From NCBI GenBank assembly GCA_019118845.1, contig DWYE01000032.1:1-19164 (forward strand): a stretch of DNA of 19,164 nt, given 5' to 3'. Positions 5,768 to 12,776 of this stretch are shown one piece after another. The DNA comes from Anaeromassilibacillus stercoravium (GTDB lineage Bacteria > Bacillota > Clostridia > Oscillospirales > Acutalibacteraceae). The notes beneath the pieces are model-generated. The model saw nothing but the letters and a program-made list of their open reading frames with translations, did not search any database and had not been told where the DNA came from. Within the stretch, counting starts at the first letter, position 1. Each line of letters opens with the position of its first letter. Both the position numbers and the translations under genes were made by a program.

Positions 5768-7258
5768 TTATTGCGCTGCGCCCTCCACGGCCTCCTGGAA
5801 GGCCTCGAGGTCGCTTCTCGGCACCAAACCGCGCACAACGTTGTCCAGCACCACCAGGCAGTTACGCTCCCCATCCGCATAGAACTCCAGCGTGTTGGTC
5901 GGAAGCCCGTCGTAATAGGCAACTTCCGCCCGAAAGAGCGGCGTCCCGGAGGGCTGGGCGTCTTCGGCGTCCTCCAGAACCGTCTCACTGGTCAACGTCT
6001 GGTAGAGGTTGGTAAAGGCGGTGTAATCGGTCTCTGTCCCGGAGGTGTCGGCAACCGTATAGTTGTAATACGTGGTGTCCTCCGTGGACTTCTCCTCGTC
6101 CGTTGTCCGCGTCACATCCCAACGGTAGGCCATGTCCCCGTCCAGCGTAATGGAGAGCGACTGCACAGACTCCACGCTCCGGGTCAGCAGGACCTTGCTC
6201 TGCACGTCAAACGGCGTCGTCAAGCTTGTCCAGGGGGTGAGGCTGTCCTCCAAAATGCGGTATACGATGTCCACACCGTCCAGCATCACCATGCGGTTCC
6301 CGTCCTTCTCCGCCCCGGCCATGAGCGTATACTCCTCGCCGTCCGTTGTAGTCATCTGGATCACATTGGTCGGGTTATCCAGCCCGTATTCCCGCAGGGC
6401 GTCCTGGTCTGGATGCAGCGCTTCCACGCCGCCCGCAGTCAAGCACGACAGCAGATCCGTCAAGGACTTGACCGTCTCGGTATCTGCATCCATTTGCTTT
6501 GGCTCCGTCATCAGATACAGGGTCCCCTCGCCCTGTTGGAGCGTGATGGGTTCCGCAAGCGCCGTCCCGCTCAGCACCAGCTTGCGGAACGGTGCGGAAG
6601 CGTCGGTTTTAAGGCTGCTGAAATCCAGCACCTGGCGGGACAGGAACCCCGTCTTATCCTGGAGATAGGCGAGCGGCACGCTTGCCACATAGACGTCCTC
6701 CGCGCCCTGCCCGCGCACATAATAAGCGGTGCTGTCCTCCACGGAGGCATTGCCGATCTCATAGGCATAGGTATCCCCATTTTGAAAGGTAACCTTGACC
6801 GTCGCCTGCGGGGTGGAAAGGCCGAAATCCGCAAGGTTGCTTACCGCACCAATCTTTTTGGTGGCAAAGAGCTGCCAGCCGCCTTCTGCGGCGCTGTTGA
6901 CCGCGTAGCTGTCCTGCGGGAGGCCCTCCAATTCCTGGATGGAGAAGTTGATTTCCTCTTCGGCGTCCGAAGAAGTAGCCCCGGAAGCGTCGCTGGAAGC
7001 CTCCTCCGAAGCGCTGCTGCCCGCAGCGCTGCTTTCCGGCTGCTCTTCCGCCGGGACAATGGTAAATACGCCGCTTGTGTTTGTCACCTCAATGGAGGCG
7101 ACGTCCGCCTCCTCCCGGTTTAACAGGGCGATGTCCTGGGAGGAGCTGGTGGTGGAGGCGTCCGTTTCGCCGCCGGTCAGCATTAGAGCGGCCAGGGCGC
7201 CGCCCAATACAACAATGCACACGCCGAGAATGAGCAGATTTCTGGTCGCTGGTTTCAT
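5768..7258 (-). CDS. DUF4340 membrane-anchored protein of Gld-type ABC operon
   Basis: A 496-residue protein with an N-terminal transmembrane anchor (about residues 8-28), then an extracytoplasmic region. A Ser/Ala/Glu low-complexity insert lies at about residues 73-102. The rest resembles the DUF4340 repeats found next to GldG in ABC-2 operons of many phyla; I recognise it by order and by patterns such as FGLSTPQATVKVTFQNGDTY and YGLDNPTNVIQMTT, each repeated with the same Y/F-GL-P layout. Its ATG overlaps the previous stop by one base (TAATG), so it is translationally coupled. Its function is not established; it probably works outside the membrane with the GldG-like subunit. It is the last gene of the operon. 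A lipoprotein cysteine is absent, so anchoring is by the uncleaved helix. Confidence 0.88.
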   Translation of the reverse strand: MKPATRNLLILGVCIVVLGGALAALMLTGGETDASTTSSSQDIALLNREEADVASIEVTNTSGVFTIVPAEEQPESSAAGSSASEEASSDASGATSSDAEEEINFSIQELEGLPQDSYAVNSAAEGGWQLFATKKIGAVSNLADFGLSTPQATVKVTFQNGDTYAYEIGNASVEDSTAYYVRGQGAEDVYVASVPLAYLQDKTGFLSRQVLDFSSLKTDASAPFRKLVLSGTALAEPITLQQGEGTLYLMTEPKQMDADTETVKSLTDLLSCLTAGGVEALHPDQDALREYGLDNPTNVIQMTTTDGEEYTLMAGAEKDGNRMVMLDGVDIVYRILEDSLTPWTSLTTPFDVQSKVLLTRSVESVQSLSITLDGDMAYRWDVTRTTDEEKSTEDTTYYNYTVADTSGTETDYTAFTNLYQTLTSETVLEDAEDAQPSGTPLFRAEVAYYDGLPTNTLEFYADGERNCLVVLDNVVRGLVPRSDLEAFQEAVEGAAQ

Positions 7259-9021
7259 TACAGCCTCCTCCTTCTATAGTACACTACTACGCCGATCACG
7301 ACGACGATCAACGGAATCAAAATGGTAAAGATGCCAAGGCCAAAGACCATGACCTGCAACAGGCTCATGGAGATGTCCGCAATGGAGGTCTGCACCTGGC
7401 GCGTTTCCACCGCGGTTGTTTCGCCCTCCGTACCGGTGACGTACTTGGCGAGATCCGTCAGATAGCGCCCATCGCCAAACGTATTGGAATTGATGATGCC
7501 GTCCACGAACATAAAGGTGCTGCCCAGCGCGACCACATTGGCGGTGGCTTCCCCTTCGCCCGTGGTGATGGTCTTTTGCGCCAACGCCGCCAGGGTGTGT
7601 TCGCCGGTCTGCGGGTTGCTGATGCTCTCTTCAGTGCCGTCATAGAGGAACGCCGAACTGCTGCTGGTCGCAAGCGTATGCGTTGTGATGCCGTTGCGTT
7701 CGTCAAACAGCAGGTTGATCGGGCAGCTCTGCGGCATCAGGAGGTAGCCGTAGTCCGAAGTGGCGCGGCTGAGGGTGATGTCGCCACTCTGGTTGGCCAG
7801 CAGGTACGACGGGTCACTCGTGATGTAGCTATTGGGGTCGGTTTCCACAACCTGCGTGGATTGCTGGACATCCAAGCCCCATTCCTTTAGGAAGTCCGTC
7901 AGGTTGGGTAGGGCGTCCTGGCCCGGATAGAAGGTCACCAGCAGGGAGCGGTCGGACGCCTTGCTCTCGTCGGTCAGGAAGGCTTCCAGCTTTTCAATCT
8001 CGTCCGGGGTGTAGTCAGTCGCCGGGGTCGCCAGCACAAAGAGCTGCGCGTTCTCCGGGATCTCGTCGGTCAGGAGGTTGATCTCCTGCGTTTCAAAGTT
8101 GTTGCTGGTCAACAGGTTTTTATAGAGCGTGGTGTCCATCATCTCGTTGTGCCCGGTGTCAAACACCGCCAGCGGGAGGGTATCCGCGTTGACCGAGCTG
8201 ACAGCCGAAGCCAGCGCGCTGTCCACCATGGAATAGGCGACCATCCCGGTTTGGCTGTACTGTACATCGAACAGGTCCGTGTAGGCCAGTACGCGGTAGC
8301 GTTTGTCCGTCTTGACCAGGACATCCGCGGTCATCAGGCCGTCGTCCTGATATTCCGAAGCGAAGGCCGGGTTTTGGTCCAGGTCGATGTATTCCACGGA
8401 GATATTGGAATTGCGCTCCGCCATCTTTTCCGCCAGGGCGCTGACCTGGCTGTATTTAATCCCATATTCGGCCAACAGGGTATCGGATTTTGCGATATCC
8501 TCGCTCGCCATGATGTAGATGGTGGTTGGGTTCTGCACGTTGGAGGCGATTTCCGCCGCGCTGTCCGAAAGGGTGTTGACATGGCCCTCGGTGAGGTCCA
8601 GGTTCATGGAGGGATAGCGCTCCGCCAACAGGCTGACGACCACGTTGAGAAGGATGACCACCACCAGGAAGCCGGCGGTCATTGCCAAGGAAATCCCGCG
8701 GTATTTCCCTTTGTGGCTATCTTTCTTCGGCTTCTTTGGCTTTTGCGGCTTTTCTGTATCCGCCTCCGGCACGGGGGCGAGCGCTTCGGAAGGCTCCTGT
8801 TCGTCCTGCATGGGCGGTTCCCCATCCGCTGCGTCCTGGCTGGATGTGGACGTTTCCTCCGCAGGGGCCTCCCCCTGCGTGCCGTCCGGTTCGGAGGCGG
8901 TTTGCGTTTCTTCTGCGGGTATTTCGGCTGCCGGGGATTCCGGCCCGGCCGGTTCGATTGCTTCCTGCGCCGGTGTGGATTCCTCCTCCGGCGTCAAGGG
9001 GTTTTTGTTTTCGTTGTCCAT
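7258..9021 (-). CDS. GldG-like ABC-type auxiliary protein with acidic disordered N-terminus
   Basis: A 587-residue protein of the GldG / ABC-type uncharacterised transport family. Residues 1 to ~90 are Pro/Glu/Ala/Ser-rich and acidic, then a Lys/Pro-rich basic patch (91-107) leads into a transmembrane helix (about 110-132). The family motif LDLTEGHVNTLSDSA follows, and later AVFDTGHNEMM, equivalent to the TGHGE motif of GldG. A C-terminal helix (about 553-580) ends in YYRRRRL, placing the tail inside. I chose ATG 9021 because GGAGGG lies 7 nt upstream; the frame stays open further upstream, but only as a shadow of the permease gene. The ~100-residue cytosolic acidic tail is longer than I expect for the family and may recruit partners. 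It is coupled to the DUF4340 gene by TAATG. Confidence 0.87.
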   Translation of the reverse strand: MDNENKNPLTPEEESTPAQEAIEPAGPESPAAEIPAEETQTASEPDGTQGEAPAEETSTSSQDAADGEPPMQDEQEPSEALAPVPEADTEKPQKPKKPKKDSHKGKYRGISLAMTAGFLVVVILLNVVVSLLAERYPSMNLDLTEGHVNTLSDSAAEIASNVQNPTTIYIMASEDIAKSDTLLAEYGIKYSQVSALAEKMAERNSNISVEYIDLDQNPAFASEYQDDGLMTADVLVKTDKRYRVLAYTDLFDVQYSQTGMVAYSMVDSALASAVSSVNADTLPLAVFDTGHNEMMDTTLYKNLLTSNNFETQEINLLTDEIPENAQLFVLATPATDYTPDEIEKLEAFLTDESKASDRSLLVTFYPGQDALPNLTDFLKEWGLDVQQSTQVVETDPNSYITSDPSYLLANQSGDITLSRATSDYGYLLMPQSCPINLLFDERNGITTHTLATSSSSAFLYDGTEESISNPQTGEHTLAALAQKTITTGEGEATANVVALGSTFMFVDGIINSNTFGDGRYLTDLAKYVTGTEGETTAVETRQVQTSIADISMSLLQVMVFGLGIFTILIPLIVVVIGVVVYYRRRRL

Positions 9022-9035
9022 CTGTTTTCCCTCCT

Positions 9036-9743
9036 TTAGCTCCAACGGCGGCTCTCCAGCTTGCGTGCGGTCAGGAACAGGAAGACCGCCGCCACGCTGA
9101 GGAAGAACACGATGCTGGCAATATGAAAGGTACCCGTGGTGAAGGGGGTATACCGGCTGTTGAAGGACAGCCAGTTCAACACCTGGACCACTACCTGGTT
9201 GCTGATAATGCTCGTGAGCTGGTCGATCACCACCAACAGGATGGAGATGCCAAAGGTGCCGATGGCGGCCACGATCTGGCTTTGCGTCAGAGAGGAGACA
9301 AACGTGCCGATGGCCAGGATTGCGATGCCATACAGGAAGGAGCCGATCACGGTGCCAAGGATCAACACCCAATTGGGCGATGAAAAGAACCCAATGACAA
9401 TGGCGGGGATGAGGCTTCCCACCAGGATGATGGCATAGACCGTGGCAGAGGCGAAGAATTTGCCCAAGACGATGGAGCCAACCCCCACCGGCGCGGTGAG
9501 CAGGGCTTGGTCGGTGCGGTTCTTTTGCTCTTCACTGAACACGCGCATAGTCAGGATGGGCAGGAGCATCATGCTCCAAATGAACATATTGCTGTAGACA
9601 AATGTGGAGATGTAATAGGTGGAGCCGGACAGCATGACGGAGTAATAATAGAACCCATACAGGGCAAACAGGACTGCCGCCACCACATAGCCGATGGGAG
9701 AAGTAAAATACGACCGCATCTCTCTTTTATAGACTGCGCCCAT
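9036..9743 (-). CDS. ABC-2 permease, GldF-like
   Basis: A 235-residue protein with six hydrophobic segments. The motif RVFSEEQKNRTDQALLTAPV (residues 67-86) is the hallmark cytoplasmic coupling region of GldF/NosY-type permeases. Its ATG overlaps the ATPase stop by one base (TAATG), with GGAGGG inside the ATPase 3' end as ribosome site. It ends 14 nt before the GldG-like start. With the ATPase at 9743-10732 it forms the transporter core. In Bacteroidetes GldAFG takes part in gliding and type IX secretion; this window shows no gliding genes, so the name denotes homology only and the substrate is unknown. Confidence 0.9.
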   Translation of the reverse strand: MGAVYKREMRSYFTSPIGYVVAAVLFALYGFYYYSVMLSGSTYYISTFVYSNMFIWSMMLLPILTMRVFSEEQKNRTDQALLTAPVGVGSIVLGKFFASATVYAIILVGSLIPAIVIGFFSSPNWVLILGTVIGSFLYGIAILAIGTFVSSLTQSQIVAAIGTFGISILLVVIDQLTSIISNQVVVQVLNWLSFNSRYTPFTTGTFHIASIVFFLSVAAVFLFLTARKLESRRWS

Positions 9744-10732
9744 TACGCCCCCTCCTTTCCGTCGAGAATTTCAGAGGGCTGCGCCGTCTCCTGATGGTCA
9801 TACAGGTCGCTGGTCAGGCGCAGGAACACATCTTCCAATGTGAGGTCGGTGTTCTTCATGGAGAGGATGGGCCAATGGTTCTGCGCAGCCAGCGCAAAGA
9901 CCGGCCGCCGCAGGTCGGTCCCTTCATTGCCCTCCACAGAGAATTCATAGACGCCGGGTTCTTTTTCGCCATAGGCGTCCACCTCTTTGACACCCCGCAG
10001 GGAATGAAGCCCCTGCTTGATGGCCTTTTCCTCGCCCTCCATGCGCAGGAGCAGGCGGTTTTCGTTGGAAAGGCTGTGCGCCAGGCTGTCCGGGGTGCCG
10101 TCCGCGACAATCGAACCGCGGTTGATCACGATCACGCGCTCGCACACGGCCTGCACTTCGGACAGGATGTGGGAGCTGAGGATGACCGTGTGCTTGCGGC
10201 CCAAGCTCTTGATGAGGTTGCGGATCTCAATGATCTGCTTGGGATCAAGGCCCACGGTCGGTTCGTCCAGGATCAGGACCGGCGGGTTGCCCAGCAGGGC
10301 CTGGGCGATGCCCACGCGCTGGCGGTAGCCCTTGGATAGGTTGGCGATCAGGCGGCCATATACGTCGTCGATCTTGACCAGCGAGCAGATCTCCGCAATG
10401 TGCTCCTTGCGGGGGAGCTTCACCTTTTTCAGGTCGTACATAAAGTTCAGGTATTCCTTGACGGTCATGTCCGTATACAGAGGGGGGATCTCCGGCAGGT
10501 AGCCGATGCGCTTTTTCGCCTCCAACGGGTTTTCCAGGGTATCGAACCCATCGACGGTGATGCTGCCCTCTGTTGGGGAGAGATACCCCGTGATGATGTT
10601 CATGGTGGTGGATTTCCCGGCGCCGTTTGGCCCGAGGAACCCGAGGATGGTTCCCTCCTCCAGGGAAAAATGGATATGGTTCAAAGCGAGGTTGGAACCA
10701 TACCGCTTTGTGAGGTTTTTCACCTCAATCAT
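9743..10732 (-). CDS. ABC transporter ATPase, GldA-like
   Basis: A 329-residue nucleotide-binding subunit opening the Gld-type operon. Walker A is GPNGAGKST (34-42), the signature is LSKGYRQR (132-139), Walker B is VLILDEPTVGLDP (152-164) with catalytic E157, and the H-loop is SSHILSE (H188). The motif GYLPEIPPLYTDMTVKEYL is characteristic of the GldA/CcmA-like branch of ABC-2 ATPases. The C-terminal ~100 residues carry the usual regulatory extension ending in LTLEDVFLRLT. GGAGGG sits 6 nt before ATG 10732. It powers the permease encoded immediately downstream. The upstream 130 bp contain a tandem direct repeat (10860-10878) that may be an operator; I could not identify a convincing promoter. 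Confidence 0.93.
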   Translation of the reverse strand: MIEVKNLTKRYGSNLALNHIHFSLEEGTILGFLGPNGAGKSTTMNIITGYLSPTEGSITVDGFDTLENPLEAKKRIGYLPEIPPLYTDMTVKEYLNFMYDLKKVKLPRKEHIAEICSLVKIDDVYGRLIANLSKGYRQRVGIAQALLGNPPVLILDEPTVGLDPKQIIEIRNLIKSLGRKHTVILSSHILSEVQAVCERVIVINRGSIVADGTPDSLAHSLSNENRLLLRMEGEEKAIKQGLHSLRGVKEVDAYGEKEPGVYEFSVEGNEGTDLRRPVFALAAQNHWPILSMKNTDLTLEDVFLRLTSDLYDHQETAQPSEILDGKEGA

Positions 10733-10859
10733 ATGCGTCCCTCCGGTTTCAAAATTTCAGGGAGCGCAATCCGCACAGAAAAGGCTTTTCCCCGCGGAAA
10801 AAGTCCGGTGGGCGATTCGATACGCTCCCATATACGTGATTAACAGTTTAGCAATGCAA

Positions 10860-10878
10860 GGTGATCGTTAGGTGATCG
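10860..10878. promoter_or_regulatory. Tandem direct repeat upstream of the Gld-type operon
   Basis: GGTGATCG occurs at 10860-10867 and again at 10871-10878, an 11-bp period (CGATCACC twice on the minus strand). It lies about 130 bp before the GldA-like start and about 180 bp before the MATE promoter, so it could be an operator for either. On the + strand the same bases are complementary to the 16S rRNA 3' end, but only a 5-codon frame follows. Confidence 0.3.
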
Positions 10879-11055
10879 AATTATGAATAAATTGTTATGA
10901 AATGGCAAAAAGGCCAAAATCCTTGGCAACGGACCGGCTCCCTTTCCACGGTTTTACAGGCGTTAGTGGTATGGAACACGAAAACCATTTTTCGATTCTT
11001 GTCCTTTTGCCGGCGATGGGCTCCAAAAAAAGATTGCATGGGCCGGCGGCCTTTC

Positions 11056-11084
11056 TTGCAGATTTCAGCAAAAGCTCGTATAAT
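11056..11084 (+). promoter_or_regulatory. Consensus sigma-A promoter of the MATE gene
   Basis: TTGCAG (11056-11061) and a perfect TATAAT (11079-11084) are separated by exactly 17 bp. Transcription should begin near 11091, about 125 nt before the coding start, leaving room for the structured leader. Confidence 0.75.
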
Positions 11085-11097
11085 CGTTATGTTCTTC

Positions 11098-11213
11098 TTT
11101 TCAACAAGTTTCGCAAGATCTGTTGAAAAACAAATCCCATCGAATCCATCGCAAAAAATCCGGAGGTGGCCGCTCCGGATCGTTTGCCGTGGGTTCGTTG
11201 AATCCAGGTGATC
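11098..11213 (+). promoter_or_regulatory. Structured 5' leader of the MATE mRNA
   Basis: Hairpin 1 pairs TTTTCAACA (11098-11106) with TGTTGAAAA (11121-11129). A nested structure follows: outer CGAATCCA (11141-11148) with TGGGTTCG (11190-11197, one G-U pair), and inner ATCCGGAG (11158-11165) with CTCCGGAT (11173-11180). The outer stem ends about 9 nt before the ribosome site AGGTGATC, which suggests translational control. I do not recognise a known riboswitch class. Confidence 0.45.
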
Positions 11214-11216
11214 GTA

Positions 11217-12557
11217 TTGTTTTCAAAAAAGGACCTCCGCCGCCTTCTGATCCCTTTGATTATCGAGCAGATCCTGGCTGTCTTAGTCGGCATGGCAGAC
11301 GTGGTCATGGTTTCCGCGGTGGGGGAGGCGGCTGTCTCCGGCGTATCTTTGGTAGATTCGATCAGCACGCTGATCATCCAGCTTCTGGCGGCGCTTTCCA
11401 CGGGCGGCGCGGTGGTCTGTTCCCAATACCTTGGGAAAAAAGACGCAAAAAACGCCTCTGTTGCGGCAAACCAGTTGCTGCTCTCCACGTTCCTGCTCTC
11501 TGTCTTTATCATGATCGTGGCGCTGGTGGGCAACCGCTCCCTGCTCGCCTTGATCTTCGGAAGCATCGAGGCGGATGTGATGAGCAACGCGCAAACCTAT
11601 TTCTTTCTCTCTGCGGTTTCCTACCCGTTCCTCGCGATATACGATGCCTGCGCGGCGCTGTATCGTTCCATGGGGAATTCCAAAGTGTCGATGAACACCT
11701 CCCTGTGCATGAACGCGATCAATGTCGTGGGAAATGCCCTATGTGTATATGGCCTCCACATGGGTGTGGCTGGCGTGGGAATCCCCACGGTCGTCTCACG
11801 TGCTACGGCTGGGATCATCATGCTCGTGATTGTGCGCAATCCCGATCATTTGATCCACGTGGATAGGCGCCTGCGTCTCGGGTTTCATCCCCAGATGATC
11901 CGCAACATCCTGCGCATTGGCGTCCCGGCTGGAATGGAAAACAGCATGTTTCAGCTCGGGAAAATCCTGGTGCAGAGCCTTGTGTCGTCTTTGGGTACCG
12001 CCTCGATTGCGGGATTTGCCGTGGCGAATAACCTGGTCCAATTTGAATACCTGCCCGGCACCGCCATCGGGCTTGGCATGGTAACCGTGATCGGGCAATG
12101 CGTCGGCGCGGGGGAACACGCACAGGCCAGGCAATACACAAATTATCTTCTCAAAGTAAACTATGGGATTTTGGCGGTCCTAGCCGTCCTTTTGACCGCC
12201 CTCAGCACGCCCCTTGTGGGCATTTACAACCTCTCGCCGGAAGCATCCTCCATCGCGGTGGCGTTGATCGTGGTACACAGCTTTGCCATGATTATTTGGC
12301 CGGTTGCCTTTGCCCTTCCCAACGCGCTGCGTGCGGCGTCCGACGTCAAATTCACCATGGTGACCGCTGTCTTTTCCATGTGGGCATTCCGCATCGGGCT
12401 GAGCTATGTGCTGGTGCTGGGTTTCCACTTAGGCGTTATGGGCGTCTGGATTGCGATGTTTGCGGATTGGGGATTCCGCGCGGTCCTCTTTTTTATCCGG
12501 TACCGCAGCGGGCGGTGGCTCCCGCAGCGCCCTCAAAAACAGGCTGTTGGGCAATAG
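11217..12557 (+). CDS. MATE-family multidrug efflux transporter
   Basis: A ~446-residue polytopic membrane protein with about 12 hydrophobic segments. The N-terminus FSKKDLRRLLIPLIIEQILA followed by GMADVVMVSAVGEAAVSGVSL is the standard MATE opening. The duplicated half begins near residue 230 (GVPAGMENSMFQLGKILVQS, then GFAVANNLVQFEYLPG). It should export cationic drugs or metabolites using a Na+ or H+ gradient. Two starts are possible. GTG at 11208 has no upstream ribosome site. TTG at 11217 is preceded by AGGTGATC, complementary to the 5' part of the anti-Shine-Dalgarno sequence at ideal aligned spacing, so I prefer TTG. It has its own promoter and leader and is divergent from the Gld-type operon. 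Confidence 0.9.
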   Translation: MFSKKDLRRLLIPLIIEQILAVLVGMADVVMVSAVGEAAVSGVSLVDSISTLIIQLLAALSTGGAVVCSQYLGKKDAKNASVAANQLLLSTFLLSVFIMIVALVGNRSLLALIFGSIEADVMSNAQTYFFLSAVSYPFLAIYDACAALYRSMGNSKVSMNTSLCMNAINVVGNALCVYGLHMGVAGVGIPTVVSRATAGIIMLVIVRNPDHLIHVDRRLRLGFHPQMIRNILRIGVPAGMENSMFQLGKILVQSLVSSLGTASIAGFAVANNLVQFEYLPGTAIGLGMVTVIGQCVGAGEHAQARQYTNYLLKVNYGILAVLAVLLTALSTPLVGIYNLSPEASSIAVALIVVHSFAMIIWPVAFALPNALRAASDVKFTMVTAVFSMWAFRIGLSYVLVLGFHLGVMGVWIAMFADWGFRAVLFFIRYRSGRWLPQRPQKQAVGQ

Positions 12558-12606
12558 CGGATTCCCCCACATGCTTGAACCCCTGCCCCTCCTAAAAACA
12601 AAGATT

Positions 12607-12638
12607 GCAGCCCCCGGACAAATCCGTCCGGGGGCTGC
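12607..12638. terminator. Bidirectional terminator between MATE and GH84 genes
   Basis: GCAGCCCCCGGAC (12607-12619) pairs perfectly with GTCCGGGGGCTGC (12626-12638), followed by TTGTGT on the plus strand. On the minus strand the stem is followed by AATCTTTGTTTTT, a good T-rich tract, so it serves both convergent genes. Confidence 0.8.
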
Positions 12639-12659
12639 TTGTGTAAAAGGAGTTTCAGG

Positions 12660-12776
12660 AACATCCTTGTCTATGATTTCGTGCGGTCTTTCTGCTTTTA
12701 CGCATCTGCTTGCCGTTCGCGCCTACAAGCGGGCACATGTGCCATCTTGTTCTTATGGCGTTTCCTTTGCAAGCAC
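12660..12776 (+). repeat. Possible degenerate trace of the repeat element after the GH84 gene
   Basis: The 11-mer TTCGCGCCTAC (12716-12726), present in all other copies, occurs here about 50 nt beyond the GH84 stop codon, in the same orientation relative to that gene as in the other copies. The rest aligns poorly, so this may be a decayed copy or chance. No terminator hairpin is kept within it, and I see no ORF worth calling. Confidence 0.3.

Noticed and set aside
5750..7123. 457-codon plus-strand ORF opposite the DUF4340 gene
   Set aside because: It is a shadow frame: no ribosome site, no domain, and the opposite strand encodes a recognisable coupled operon member.
9022..9372. N-terminal extension of the GldG-like frame by ~117 residues
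   Set aside because: The extension overlaps the permease gene out of frame and reads as non-coding. A good ribosome site sits directly before ATG 9021.
10897..11211. 104-codon plus-strand ORF before the MATE gene, with a 5-codon ORF overlapping its start
   Set aside because: The first five codons follow a fair AGGTGATC site, but the 104-residue product is Trp/Arg/Lys-rich without a domain. It runs through the MATE promoter and leader hairpins, so it is probably chance.
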